DNA of 8,203 bases from positions 269 through 8,471 of the forward strand of contig CAJTKV010000043.1 in assembly GCA_910577075.1 (NCBI GenBank), given 5' to 3'. Made by a program: the position numbers and the translations under genes. Position 1 is the stretch's first letter, and every line of letters begins with the position of its first letter. This stretch comes from an uncultured Bacilli bacterium (GTDB lineage Bacteria; Bacillota_I; Bacilli_A; RF39; UBA660). Below, piece after piece: positions 1 through 6,891 of the stretch. The notes beneath the pieces are model-generated. The model made no database searches, was not told where the DNA came from, and saw only the letters and a program-made list of their open reading frames with translations.

Positions 1-2
1 CA

Positions 3-2072
3 GGCACAGTTTTAAATTTGATGTATCGTCATGGCTATATTACGGAAGAAGAAAGAGATGAAGCTGATGCTATACCTGTCACTTCTTTATTAAAGGACAA
101 AGGTGATGGAAAACTTCCAGAAGAAATTGGTTATATAGATACAGTCGTAACAGACGTTAAAGAAAAACTTCAAGCTTTATATGGTGGACAAAAAGATGAC
201 TGGAGTCCTGATAACCTATCAATGAATGTCTATACAACTTTTGATCCTGAACGCCAACAAGTAATAAACGATATCTACTCTGGTAAAACTTACAAATGGA
301 AAAACGACGTTGCTCAAGCTGGTATTGCCGTCATAGACGTTCATACAGGAGCATTGGTTGCCGTAGGTGCCGGTCGTAATAAAAATGCCCAAAGAGGATG
401 GAATTTTGCCTATACTCTTCGCCCACCAGGATCAACCGCAAAACCTGTATTAGATTATGGTCCAGCAGTTGAATACCTAAATTGGGGAACTGGACAGACA
501 ATCGTCGATGATAAAATGACTTACTCAGGAGGAGCTTCAATCAGAAACTTTGATAGTGGTTATAAAGGAATTATGACTATCAAAAAGTCTCTTGCTCAAT
601 CTCGTAACATCCCTGCTCTATTTACCTTTATGCAAACAACTAATGAGCAAAAAGTAGATTTTGCAACTAAACTTGGTTGGACATCATTAGAGACAAGCAA
701 TGGACAAATACTTGAATCCGCATCAATTGGTGGATTTGAAGGAGTTTCACCTATTCAATCAGCAGCTGCCTTTGCAACATTCGGTCGTGGTGGAACTTAT
801 ATTGAACCATATACATTTACTAAAATTGAATTCACTGATAGTGGCGAGGTCTACGAACATGTACCTAAAAAAGTTCAGGCTATGAGTGAAGAGACAGCAT
901 ATATAATAACCAATATTTTAAGATACGCCGTTACAAGCGGAACCGTTGGTGTTGGTGGGGTAAGCGGAACCGATATTGCTGCTAAGACTGGTACCACAAC
1001 TGTTGGTGCTGCCGCTAAAAAAGAATTAGGCGTTAAGAGCATGATTGGTGATGTATGGGAAGTTGCCTACTCTCCTGATTATGCCGTATCATTGTGGTAT
1101 GGTTATAAGACCAATACTAAAGAATATCACTTAACTGGTAAAGAAGGTAGTGCTGCCAGACGAGGTATTATAAAGCTTCTTACTAAAGGTATAATGAAGA
1201 AAAATTCACGTTTCAAAAAACCTAGTGGACTTACTACTGTCGAAATAGAACTTGAAACAGATCCAGTTCAACTTGCCAGTGAATTTACCCCTAAAGAATT
1301 GCGATCAAGCGAGATATTCAAAAAAGGATCTGCTCCTTCCCAAGTATCAACTCGCTTCTCTAAATTGGAAAACCCAAGTAACCTAAGTTACAATTCGACA
1401 TCTAATTCTGTAACACTTTCTTGGACACCAGCAGCTACACCAGAAGCTGTTAATACCGAGTATCTAACAGAATACTTCAAAAAATCTAACGTCTACAAGA
1501 GATGGGCAGATAAATACCTAAAACAGCGATTAGATTATAACAATGCTAATATTGGAGCTTTTGGATATGAAGTATATCTAAAAAATCAAACAGGAACATA
1601 TGATTTAGGATTTACAACAAATACGAGATTTACTACCAACGTGCAGTTTGACGCCACGACAACCTTCATTGTCAAGGCCGCATATCAAAAATTCAAGGCA
1701 AATCAATCCGATGGTATAAGTGTCGCCGTTGCACCAAATTCATCAGTCAATAATATTCCTCAAGTTCCACAGACCACTACTACAACAGAACAGTCAAAAT
1801 TATCCATTACCTACTTAGGACCAAATTGTTCAACAGTTGATGACTTTAAAGCTTTAGGAAGCAATGCTAAAGATAAAATACTTGTAAAAGAAAATGGTGT
1901 CGATGTAACTAATCAAGCTACCGTTTCTATGGATTGCTTCTTAGCAAGTGATCCAGACACTGGTGGTCAATGTAACAACCTTGTATCGGGAAAAGAATAT
2001 ACCATAAATATTACGGTAAGTTACAAAAAAACCAATAGATCTAAGATTATAAATCTTAAAAAAAGCTGTTAA
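3..2072 (+). CDS. Class A penicillin-binding protein (peptidoglycan transglycosylase/transpeptidase), 5'-truncated by window edge
   Basis: Cell-wall synthase acting outside the membrane. The frame is open to the left edge and reads GTVLNLMYRHGYITEEE, typical of the end of a glycosyltransferase (GT51) domain, so the catalytic GT part and membrane anchor lie upstream and the TTG/ATG at 18-23 are not the start. Counting the codon at 18 as residue 1, the transpeptidase domain shows all three penicillin-binding motifs: S139-TAK142 (nucleophile Ser139), S195-R-N197, and K323-TGT. After it come a fibronectin-III-like domain (about 452-575, with a charged insert near 475-510), a Thr-rich linker (585-592) and a C-terminal domain (about 594-684) holding Cys604, 640, 652 and 684, the only cysteines seen. 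Class A PBP is secure from the motifs; the exact paralogue (PBP1a- or PBP2a-like) is not. A terminator follows directly. Confidence 0.95.
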   Translation, partial: GTVLNLMYRHGYITEEERDEADAIPVTSLLKDKGDGKLPEEIGYIDTVVTDVKEKLQALYGGQKDDWSPDNLSMNVYTTFDPERQQVINDIYSGKTYKWKNDVAQAGIAVIDVHTGALVAVGAGRNKNAQRGWNFAYTLRPPGSTAKPVLDYGPAVEYLNWGTGQTIVDDKMTYSGGASIRNFDSGYKGIMTIKKSLAQSRNIPALFTFMQTTNEQKVDFATKLGWTSLETSNGQILESASIGGFEGVSPIQSAAAFATFGRGGTYIEPYTFTKIEFTDSGEVYEHVPKKVQAMSEETAYIITNILRYAVTSGTVGVGGVSGTDIAAKTGTTTVGAAAKKELGVKSMIGDVWEVAYSPDYAVSLWYGYKTNTKEYHLTGKEGSAARRGIIKLLTKGIMKKNSRFKKPSGLTTVEIELETDPVQLASEFTPKELRSSEIFKKGSAPSQVSTRFSKLENPSNLSYNSTSNSVTLSWTPAATPEAVNTEYLTEYFKKSNVYKRWADKYLKQRLDYNNANIGAFGYEVYLKNQTGTYDLGFTTNTRFTTNVQFDATTTFIVKAAYQKFKANQSDGISVAVAPNSSVNNIPQVPQTTTTTEQSKLSITYLGPNCSTVDDFKALGSNAKDKILVKENGVDVTNQATVSMDCFLASDPDTGGQCNNLVSGKEYTINITVSYKKTNRSKIINLKKSC

Positions 2073-2097
2073 AGACTAGTAATTTCTAGTCTTTTTT
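2071..2097 (+). terminator. Intrinsic terminator of the PBP gene
   Basis: Stem AGACTAG (2073-2079) pairs with CTAGTCT (2086-2092) around a 6-nt loop. It can be lengthened by A-T pairs using 2071-2072, which belong to the TAA stop codon. A T-run at 2092-2097 follows. The stem is short but perfect, and its position right at the stop fits Rho-independent termination. Confidence 0.85.
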
Positions 2098-2117
2098 CAT
2101 ATTATCCTAGTAAAAAT

Positions 2118-2146
2118 TTGCATTTTTTTGAATAAAATGGTATTAT
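2118..2146 (+). promoter_or_regulatory. Sigma-A-type promoter for the 99-codon gene
   Basis: TTGCAT (2118-2123), a 17-nt spacer, then TATTAT (2141-2146) preceded by TGG (2138-2140), which is an extended -10. The -35 is weak and the TGn motif probably compensates. It lies just after the PBP terminator, so the next gene is likely transcribed alone. Confidence 0.65.
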
Positions 2147-2159
2147 AACAAACAAATTT

Positions 2160-2166
2160 GAGGGGG
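2160..2166 (+). promoter_or_regulatory. Ribosome binding site of the 99-codon gene
   Basis: GAGGGGG ends 5 nt before the ATG at 2172. It is a purine-rich Shine-Dalgarno site that supports this start and argues that the small gene is real. Confidence 0.7.
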
Positions 2167-2171
2167 ACACT

Positions 2172-2471
2172 ATGAGTTACAGAGATTTTTTAATAGAAGT
2201 CAAGACACCATGGACTAAAAATAACGGTGTATATGAACGCAATGTTATTCAATATAATTGCATTCCCGGGGATATTGTGGATAAACCAATATTTGCCAGC
2301 AGATACTTAAATGAATATAAAGTATTAAAAGAAAAAAAAGAAATCATTGATAAAAATGAATTGATTATTCATGCCATAAATAAAGATACTAAAGAGGAAT
2401 TAACAGCACCTAGCGATTTAGTCAAGTGCTTGCTAGATTACACAAAATTTCACTGGAATTATAATGAATAG
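2172..2471 (+). CDS. Hypothetical protein, 99 aa, no recognised family
   Basis: I do not recognise this protein. It is a small, soluble-looking, charged polypeptide rich in Lys, Glu, Asn and Tyr, with no signal peptide and no membrane segment. Residues 1-35 contain several aromatics (W14, Y21, Y28) and two Cys are present (C30 and one near residue 86). A Lys/Glu-rich helix-prone stretch covers about 48-62. It is supported as a gene by its own extended -10 promoter, a strong SD site 5 nt before the ATG, and a terminator overlapping its TAG stop. It stands between a PBP and a pilus/secretion ATPase, but each has its own promoter and terminator, so the neighbourhood says little about its function. 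Confidence 0.75.
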   Translation: MSYRDFLIEVKTPWTKNNGVYERNVIQYNCIPGDIVDKPIFASRYLNEYKVLKEKKEIIDKNELIIHAINKDTKEELTAPSDLVKCLLDYTKFHWNYNE

Positions 2472-2483
2472 TTCCTTTTTTTT
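2455..2483 (+). terminator. Intrinsic terminator overlapping the TAG stop of the 99-codon gene
   Basis: GGAATTA (2455-2461) pairs with TAGTTCC (2469-2475) with one T-G wobble and a 7-nt loop, followed by eight Ts (2476-2483). The downstream arm contains the stop codon itself (TAG, 2469-2471), and the upstream arm lies in the last codons. Confidence 0.75.
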
Positions 2484-2514
2484 GCCCTAAAAGTTATAAA
2501 TTAATGTAATGAGG

Positions 2515-2544
2515 TTGACTTGATTATTTCAAATATTATATAAT
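2515..2544 (+). promoter_or_regulatory. Strong sigma-A-type promoter for the GspE/PilB-family ATPase gene
   Basis: TTGACT (2515-2520), an 18-nt spacer, and a perfect TATAAT (2539-2544). The expected transcription start is near 2551, giving a leader of about 28 nt before the ATG at 2579. This near-consensus promoter suggests constitutive, fairly strong expression, with no visible operator. Confidence 0.85.
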
Positions 2545-2564
2545 TAGTATGGAATAAAATAGAT

Positions 2565-2568
2565 AGGG
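2565..2568 (+). promoter_or_regulatory. Ribosome binding site deciding the ATPase gene start
   Basis: AGGG at 2565-2568 lies 10 nt before ATG 2579 but only 4 nt before the in-frame TTG at 2573. The spacing and the better codon favour ATG 2579, two residues shorter than the longest reading frame. The SD is modest. Confidence 0.5.
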
Positions 2569-2578
2569 TTGATTGTAC

Positions 2579-5011
2579 ATGATAGATGAAACTAATACGA
2601 ATAATTTGTATGTTGATGAAAATGGTAATCCTGTTCAACCTCAATACGTTGATGAGTTTGGTAACCCTATAGACCCATCACTTATTGATGCAGCTGGAAA
2701 CTATATTGGTGCTCAAACACCGCAATACGTAGACGAATTAGGTAATCCCATAGATCCATCGCTTATTGATGCATCGGGGAACTATATTGGCTCAGCACAA
2801 TCAACTGCTATTGATGAAAATACTTTAGCCCAAACTTTAAATACCGTTACTGGTACATCTTCAGAAGTTGTAGAATCTGTCGCTGCTGCCCCTATTTCTG
2901 CATCTGCCCATCAAATGGATGGTAAAGATATGTTTGCTGGTATGGTTACATTTGATTACAATAATGTACCTATAACGGATATCGTTAACTCCATTATCTT
3001 AGATGCTATTAATAAAGGTGCATCCGATATTCACTTTGATCCCTTTGATGAAGGAATTAAGATCCGTATTAGAATAGATGGTCAATTAAATGACTACTCT
3101 ATTGTACCATTATATGTCAAACGTAATATGATTACACGTATTAAAATAGTATCTGGTATGAATATTACGGAAAGTCGTGTTCCGCAAGACGGTGCCATTA
3201 GAACAGAACTTGCCAATAAAACTGTCGATTTGCGTGTATCTTGTCTTCCAACTAATGTTGGTGAAAAGATCGTTATTCGTATCATGGACTACTCTATGAG
3301 TGCAGCTGGTATTGAAGCTCTAGACTTCAGCGAAGAAAATCTAGAGAAGGTAAAAAAGATGATTAATTTGCCAAACGGTATAATCCTAGTAACAGGTGCT
3401 ACTGGATCTGGTAAATCAACTACCGTTTACGCTATGCTTCAAAGGTTAAATGTTGAAGGTACTAACCTAGTTACCGTTGAGGACCCAATAGAAATGAATA
3501 TTGGTGGAATCAACCAAGTACAAGCTGCATCTGAAATCGGATTAACTTTTGCCTCTGTACTACGTAGTATCTTGCGTCAAGACCCAGATGTCATAATGAT
3601 CGGAGAAATTCGTGATGATGAAACAGCCCGTATTGCCGTTCGTGCATCAATTACTGGTCACTTAGTTTTATCGACAATCCACACGAATAACTCGCTTAAT
3701 ACAATTGAACGTCTAACCGATATGTCTGTCGAGAGATACCTCCTTGGTTCCTCTCTATCAGGTGTTATTTCACAAAAACTTTCAAGACGTCTATGTGATA
3801 AATGTAAGCGTCTAAGACCTACATCTGATTATGAAAAAGATATATTCCAAAAAGTCTTTAATAAAGAGATTACTGAAATATATGAGCCCGTCGGATGTTC
3901 TGAATGTTCACGTGGTTATCGCGGTCGTATCGCCATTCATGAAGTATTGCTTTTAAATCAAGCGATAAAAGATGCCATAACTAAAGGTGTTCCCAAAGAA
4001 GTACTTAGAAAACTCGTATACAGTAACCATGGAACGACAACCATGCTAGAAGATGGTTTATCTAAAGTTCTCGACGGAAAGACTTCATTTGAAGAAATAT
4101 TAAAACTAATCGACTTAGAGGACGACTTAGGAAGTGGCTCACAACTAGGATTAGAAGATCAAATAATTGATTCTGAATCAAATAGTTCATCTACTCCAGC
4201 CGCCAATAATACCAATCCTACAACGGCTAACTTGAGTGGACCGATAAATATCAATTTCCCTCCGGAATTACTCGAAGCTTTAAAACAGACCGCGCATTCT
4301 GATTCCGAAGACGATGATGAACCAGAAGTGATCATAAAGAAACATAAAAAGAAAAAACCTGTTAAGGTTATTGAAATAGATGAAGATGATATTGAAGAAG
4401 AAGAGGAAATAGAAGAAATAAGAGATACTAATGAAGATATCTCCCCTTCCACTCCAGTTAAAGAGGAACAAGATGACTCTAAATTTGAAGAAATATTCAA
4501 AGATGTTGAACCAGAAGCCAAGAGCGATGATGGTCAGGATGAAATCGATCGAGTTTTAAAAGATATTGATGCCATAACGGAAGAAATGCTCGAAGAGAAG
4601 ATAACTTTAGACGATCCTTTAACTCAAAAATTAATGAATAGCATCACTATAAAGGAAATAAATGAATTCACCAATGAAGTATTCGACTTTACAGATATTA
4701 TTGATGAAGAACCATCAACCCCAAGTGATGCAAATAACCAACCTATTGCCAGTGTAAGCGCTCCAGTAGCTCCTGTAATACCAACTACACCTGAAATACC
4801 AAATGTAGCTCTAGATAGCTCGCAAATAGCTCCAGAGCCACAAGTTATTCAAACACCACCTGAGATTACTCAAGAGACTACAGAAGCCCAAGAGGTAAAT
4901 GATATAATTGCTGCCCTTGGAGATCCTTCAGCTATGGTTGAATTAGACGATGATAATATTACTCTAGACAATAACCAAATAGATAATTTAATGACTGAAA
5001 TTGAAGATTAA
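2579..5011 (+). CDS. GspE/PilB-family secretion/type IV pilus assembly ATPase with repeat N-terminus and long acidic C-terminal tail
   Basis: Cytoplasmic hexameric motor of the type II secretion/type IV pilus/competence class, expected to drive pilin polymerisation. The 810-residue protein, counted from ATG 2579, has: two 27-residue repeats (21-74) preceded by a partial copy (11-20); a linker (75-125); an N2-like domain (about 130-240, with GASDIHFDP); and the RecA-type core. The core carries Walker A GATGSGKST (Lys279), Asp box TVEDPIE (299-305), Walker B DPDVIMIGE (335-343, Glu343) and His box (TGHLVLSTIHT, 359-369). A zinc motif follows, with C406-x2-C409 and C440-x2-C443. The usual N1 domain is not recognisable. 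After about residue 515 comes a tail of about 290 residues, acidic and Pro/Ser/Thr-rich, with a Lys cluster (587-593). Intact motifs point to an active assembly ATPase rather than a PilT-type retraction motor; the zinc motif favours GspE/PilB. No pilin, pilC/gspF or prepilin peptidase gene is in the window. Confidence 0.93.
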   Translation: MIDETNTNNLYVDENGNPVQPQYVDEFGNPIDPSLIDAAGNYIGAQTPQYVDELGNPIDPSLIDASGNYIGSAQSTAIDENTLAQTLNTVTGTSSEVVESVAAAPISASAHQMDGKDMFAGMVTFDYNNVPITDIVNSIILDAINKGASDIHFDPFDEGIKIRIRIDGQLNDYSIVPLYVKRNMITRIKIVSGMNITESRVPQDGAIRTELANKTVDLRVSCLPTNVGEKIVIRIMDYSMSAAGIEALDFSEENLEKVKKMINLPNGIILVTGATGSGKSTTVYAMLQRLNVEGTNLVTVEDPIEMNIGGINQVQAASEIGLTFASVLRSILRQDPDVIMIGEIRDDETARIAVRASITGHLVLSTIHTNNSLNTIERLTDMSVERYLLGSSLSGVISQKLSRRLCDKCKRLRPTSDYEKDIFQKVFNKEITEIYEPVGCSECSRGYRGRIAIHEVLLLNQAIKDAITKGVPKEVLRKLVYSNHGTTTMLEDGLSKVLDGKTSFEEILKLIDLEDDLGSGSQLGLEDQIIDSESNSSSTPAANNTNPTTANLSGPININFPPELLEALKQTAHSDSEDDDEPEVIIKKHKKKKPVKVIEIDEDDIEEEEEIEEIRDTNEDISPSTPVKEEQDDSKFEEIFKDVEPEAKSDDGQDEIDRVLKDIDAITEEMLEEKITLDDPLTQKLMNSITIKEINEFTNEVFDFTDIIDEEPSTPSDANNQPIASVSAPVAPVIPTTPEIPNVALDSSQIAPEPQVIQTPPEITQETTEAQEVNDIIAALGDPSAMVELDDDNITLDNNQIDNLMTEIED
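2639..2800 (+). repeat. Two tandem 81-bp coding repeats in the ATPase N-terminus
   Basis: Units 2639-2719 and 2720-2800 each encode 27 residues beginning PQYVDE and containing GNPIDPSLIDA and GNYIG. A shorter, diverged copy (YVDENGNPV) precedes them at residues 11-19. Over the first 24 codons the units differ at only two residues, but ten further codons differ synonymously. Confidence 0.9.
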
Positions 5012-5029
5012 GTATAATCTTCTTTTTTT
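5003..5029 (+). terminator. Intrinsic terminator of the ATPase gene
   Basis: A perfect 8-bp stem GAAGATTA (5003-5010) / TAATCTTC (5015-5022) with loop AGTA, followed by seven Ts (5023-5029). The upstream arm is made from the last two codons (GAA GAT) and the first two bases of the TAA stop (5009-5011). Confidence 0.92.
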
Positions 5030-5048
5030 ATTATTTATTTATACAAAT

Positions 5049-5073
5049 AAAAAAGTTCAGTATTAACTGAACT
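5049..5073 (-). terminator. Intrinsic terminator of the rpsB-tsf operon
   Basis: On the minus strand, stem AGTTCAG / CTGAACT (arms 5067-5073 and 5054-5060, loop 5061-5066) is followed by a U-tract (As at 5049-5054 on the plus strand). It starts 4 nt after the TAA stop of tsf and faces the ATPase terminator, so the two units are insulated where they converge. Confidence 0.9.
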
Positions 5074-5077
5074 CTTA

Positions 5078-5953
5078 TTATTCTCCATTGACTTGTTTAG
5101 CAACTTCTTCAGCAAAGTTTTCGCTTCTTTTTTCCATTCCTTCGCCAACTTCGTAACGAATCATTGATTTAACTGAACCACCATTATTCTTAACATATGT
5201 TTCAACATCGATGTCGCCATCTTTAACAAATGCTTGATGAATAAGGCAATTTTCCTTATAGTATTTTTGAATACGGCCATTAACCATCTTCTCAGCAATG
5301 TCAGCTGGTTTACCTTCATTAATTGCTTGTTCCTTTAGAATTTCTCTCTCTTTTTCAATTACTTCTGCTGGAACTTGATCCTTATTTAAATATTCAGGTC
5401 TCATAGCAGCTGCTTGCATTGCAACATCTTTTGCAACATCTTCATTTGCTCCTTCGACAACAACTAATACAGCAATCTTTCCACCCATATGTAAATAAGT
5501 TCCAAAATTTTCTGTATCAGTCTTTGTAACTAATTCAGCTCTTCTTAAAGATAATTTTTCGCCGATTTTTGCTGTTTTAGCAACGATATATTCTGCAACT
5601 GTCTGTCCGTCGACATCTAATTCGTTGATTTTATCTATATCGCTAGTATCACCTTTTAAAATAGCCTTACCAACGTTTTCAATCATCTCAACAAATTCAG
5701 CATTCTTAGTAACAAAGTCTGTTTCACAGTTAACTTCCAAGATAACAGCTTTATTACCATCAGTAAAGATATTTGCAAGTCCTTCTGCAGCTATTCTATC
5801 AGCCTTTTTAGCAGCTTTAGCAATACCTTTTTCTCTTAACCAATCAATGGCCGCTTCCATATCTCCATTGCATTCAGTTAAAGCCTTTTTGCAGTCCATC
5901 ATTCCTGCACCAGTTTTACTTCTTAATTCATTAACATCTTTTGCACTAATCAT
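5078..5953 (-). CDS. tsf: Translation elongation factor Ts (EF-Ts)
   Basis: Guanine nucleotide exchange factor for EF-Tu, releasing GDP after each elongation cycle in the cytoplasm. The protein is 291 residues, normal full length for the family. The N-terminal UBA-like helical domain is at 1-55 (KDVNELRSKTGAGMMDCKKAL, then the EAAIDWLREKG segment). The EF-Tu contact motif C76-E-T-D-F-V81, corresponding to the conserved TDFV with its Asp-Phe pair, opens the core domains. The ATG at 5953 is preceded by AAGGAG with 7 nt spacing, and that SD overlaps the TAA stop of rpsB. The gene is second in the conserved rpsB-tsf order. The often-following pyrH and frr genes are absent here: a terminator follows directly. 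Confidence 0.98.
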   Translation of the reverse strand: MISAKDVNELRSKTGAGMMDCKKALTECNGDMEAAIDWLREKGIAKAAKKADRIAAEGLANIFTDGNKAVILEVNCETDFVTKNAEFVEMIENVGKAILKGDTSDIDKINELDVDGQTVAEYIVAKTAKIGEKLSLRRAELVTKTDTENFGTYLHMGGKIAVLVVVEGANEDVAKDVAMQAAAMRPEYLNKDQVPAEVIEKEREILKEQAINEGKPADIAEKMVNGRIQKYYKENCLIHQAFVKDGDIDVETYVKNNGGSVKSMIRYEVGEGMEKRSENFAEEVAKQVNGE

Positions 5954-5960
5954 TCTTATT

Positions 5961-5966
5961 CTCCTT
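5961..5966 (-). promoter_or_regulatory. tsf ribosome binding site overlapping the rpsB stop codon
   Basis: On the minus strand TAAGGAG carries both the rpsB TAA (5965-5967) and the tsf AAGGAG. The gap from stop to start is 11 nt. Ribosomes finishing S2 are therefore placed on the tsf SD, which suggests translational coupling (inference). Confidence 0.8.
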
Positions 5967-6891
5967 AACTTAGTGATGAAAGTAATTCATCTTTTTTCAT
6001 AGTAGAATAACCTTTAACCCCTGCTTCTTTTGCCATAGCTCTTAGTTCAGTAACGGTTTTATCTGATAAGTCATTTCCTACTTCAATAGTTTCTTCTACT
6101 TCTTCTTGTTCTTCTTCTACTGGAGCTTCTTCGCGAACTTCTCTTTTAGGAGCAGCTGGTTTAGCTTCCTTCTTAGGTCTTTCTTCTTCAGTTATGTAAT
6201 CTACTATCTCTAAACCTTTAGCTTCACAAATAGCATTAGTTAAAACTCCCAATACAACCTTAACACTTCTTACAGCATCATCATTACCAGGAATTACAAA
6301 ATCAACATCATCAGGATCACAGTTAGTATCAACTAATCCAAATACTGGAATATTTAATTTTCTTGCTTCTCTAATGGCATTAATTTCCTTTTTAGGATCT
6401 ACAATAATCAAAGCATTTGGTAACTTTGTCATACCACGAATACCACATAATACTTTGTTTAATTTATCATATTCTTTATTTAAACCGACAACTTCCTTCT
6501 TAGGTAGTACTTCGAACATACCGTTCTTTTCCATTTCTTCGATTTCTTCAAGTCTCTTAATTCTCTTTCTAATAGTTCTAAAATTAGTTAGTGTTCCACC
6601 TAACCATCTCTCAGTTACATAGAATGATTCTGAACGAGTAGCTTCTTCAATTGAAGCCTCAACAGCTTGTTTCTTAGTTCCAACGAATAAGAAACTTCCT
6701 CCATTTTCTGCAATCTTCTTAATTTCTGCATAAGCAGTTTCAATACATGCAGCAGTCTTTTCAAGATTGATTATATAAATATCATCTCTTGAAGTATAGA
6801 TGTATTCCTTCATCTTAGGATTCCATCTTTTTGTTTGATGTCCAAAATGAACACCTGCTTCTAATAAATAACTCATAGAAACAACAGCCAT
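5965..6891 (-). CDS. rpsB: 30S ribosomal protein S2 with C-terminal acidic linker and Rho_N/SAP-like domain
   Basis: Small-subunit ribosomal protein S2. The 308-residue protein starts MAVVSMSYLLEAGVHFGHQ, matching the usual S2 start. I chose ATG 6891 over the in-frame GTG 6900 because the SD AAGGAG (6902-6907) is 10 nt from the ATG but 1 nt from the GTG. The S2 core covers about 1-232 (HFGHQTKRWNPKM, FVGTKKQA, RWLGGTLTN, PNALIIVDPKKE, PVFGLVDTNCDPD). Bacterial S2 usually ends around 230-260 residues. Here a charged, partly acidic linker (235-272, runs of Glu, some Lys/Pro/Ala) leads to a 33-residue module at about 275-307 (LSDKTVTELRAMAKEAGVKG, then YSTMKKDELL) that resembles the Rho N-terminal/SAP helix-extended-loop-helix fold. 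First gene of the operon with tsf. The S2 call is secure; the tail's role is unknown. Confidence 0.97.
   Translation of the reverse strand: MAVVSMSYLLEAGVHFGHQTKRWNPKMKEYIYTSRDDIYIINLEKTAACIETAYAEIKKIAENGGSFLFVGTKKQAVEASIEEATRSESFYVTERWLGGTLTNFRTIRKRIKRLEEIEEMEKNGMFEVLPKKEVVGLNKEYDKLNKVLCGIRGMTKLPNALIIVDPKKEINAIREARKLNIPVFGLVDTNCDPDDVDFVIPGNDDAVRSVKVVLGVLTNAICEAKGLEIVDYITEEERPKKEAKPAAPKREVREEAPVEEEQEEVEETIEVGNDLSDKTVTELRAMAKEAGVKGYSTMKKDELLSSLS

Noticed and set aside
2573..2575. TTG at 2573 as start of the ATPase
   Set aside because: It is 4 nt from the AGGG and a weaker codon; ATG 2579 six bases on is better placed.
4159..4521. Ser-rich 120-codon reading frame on the minus strand within the ATPase tail, and a second Phe-rich one (4280-4471)
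   Set aside because: They are mirrors of the Glu/Asp codon runs of the tail; no SD or promoter, and the composition is only what antisense of GAA/GAT gives.
5625..6002. Plus-strand 125-codon frame across the tsf start and the rpsB end
   Set aside because: Antisense shadow of two certain genes, with no SD or promoter on the plus strand.
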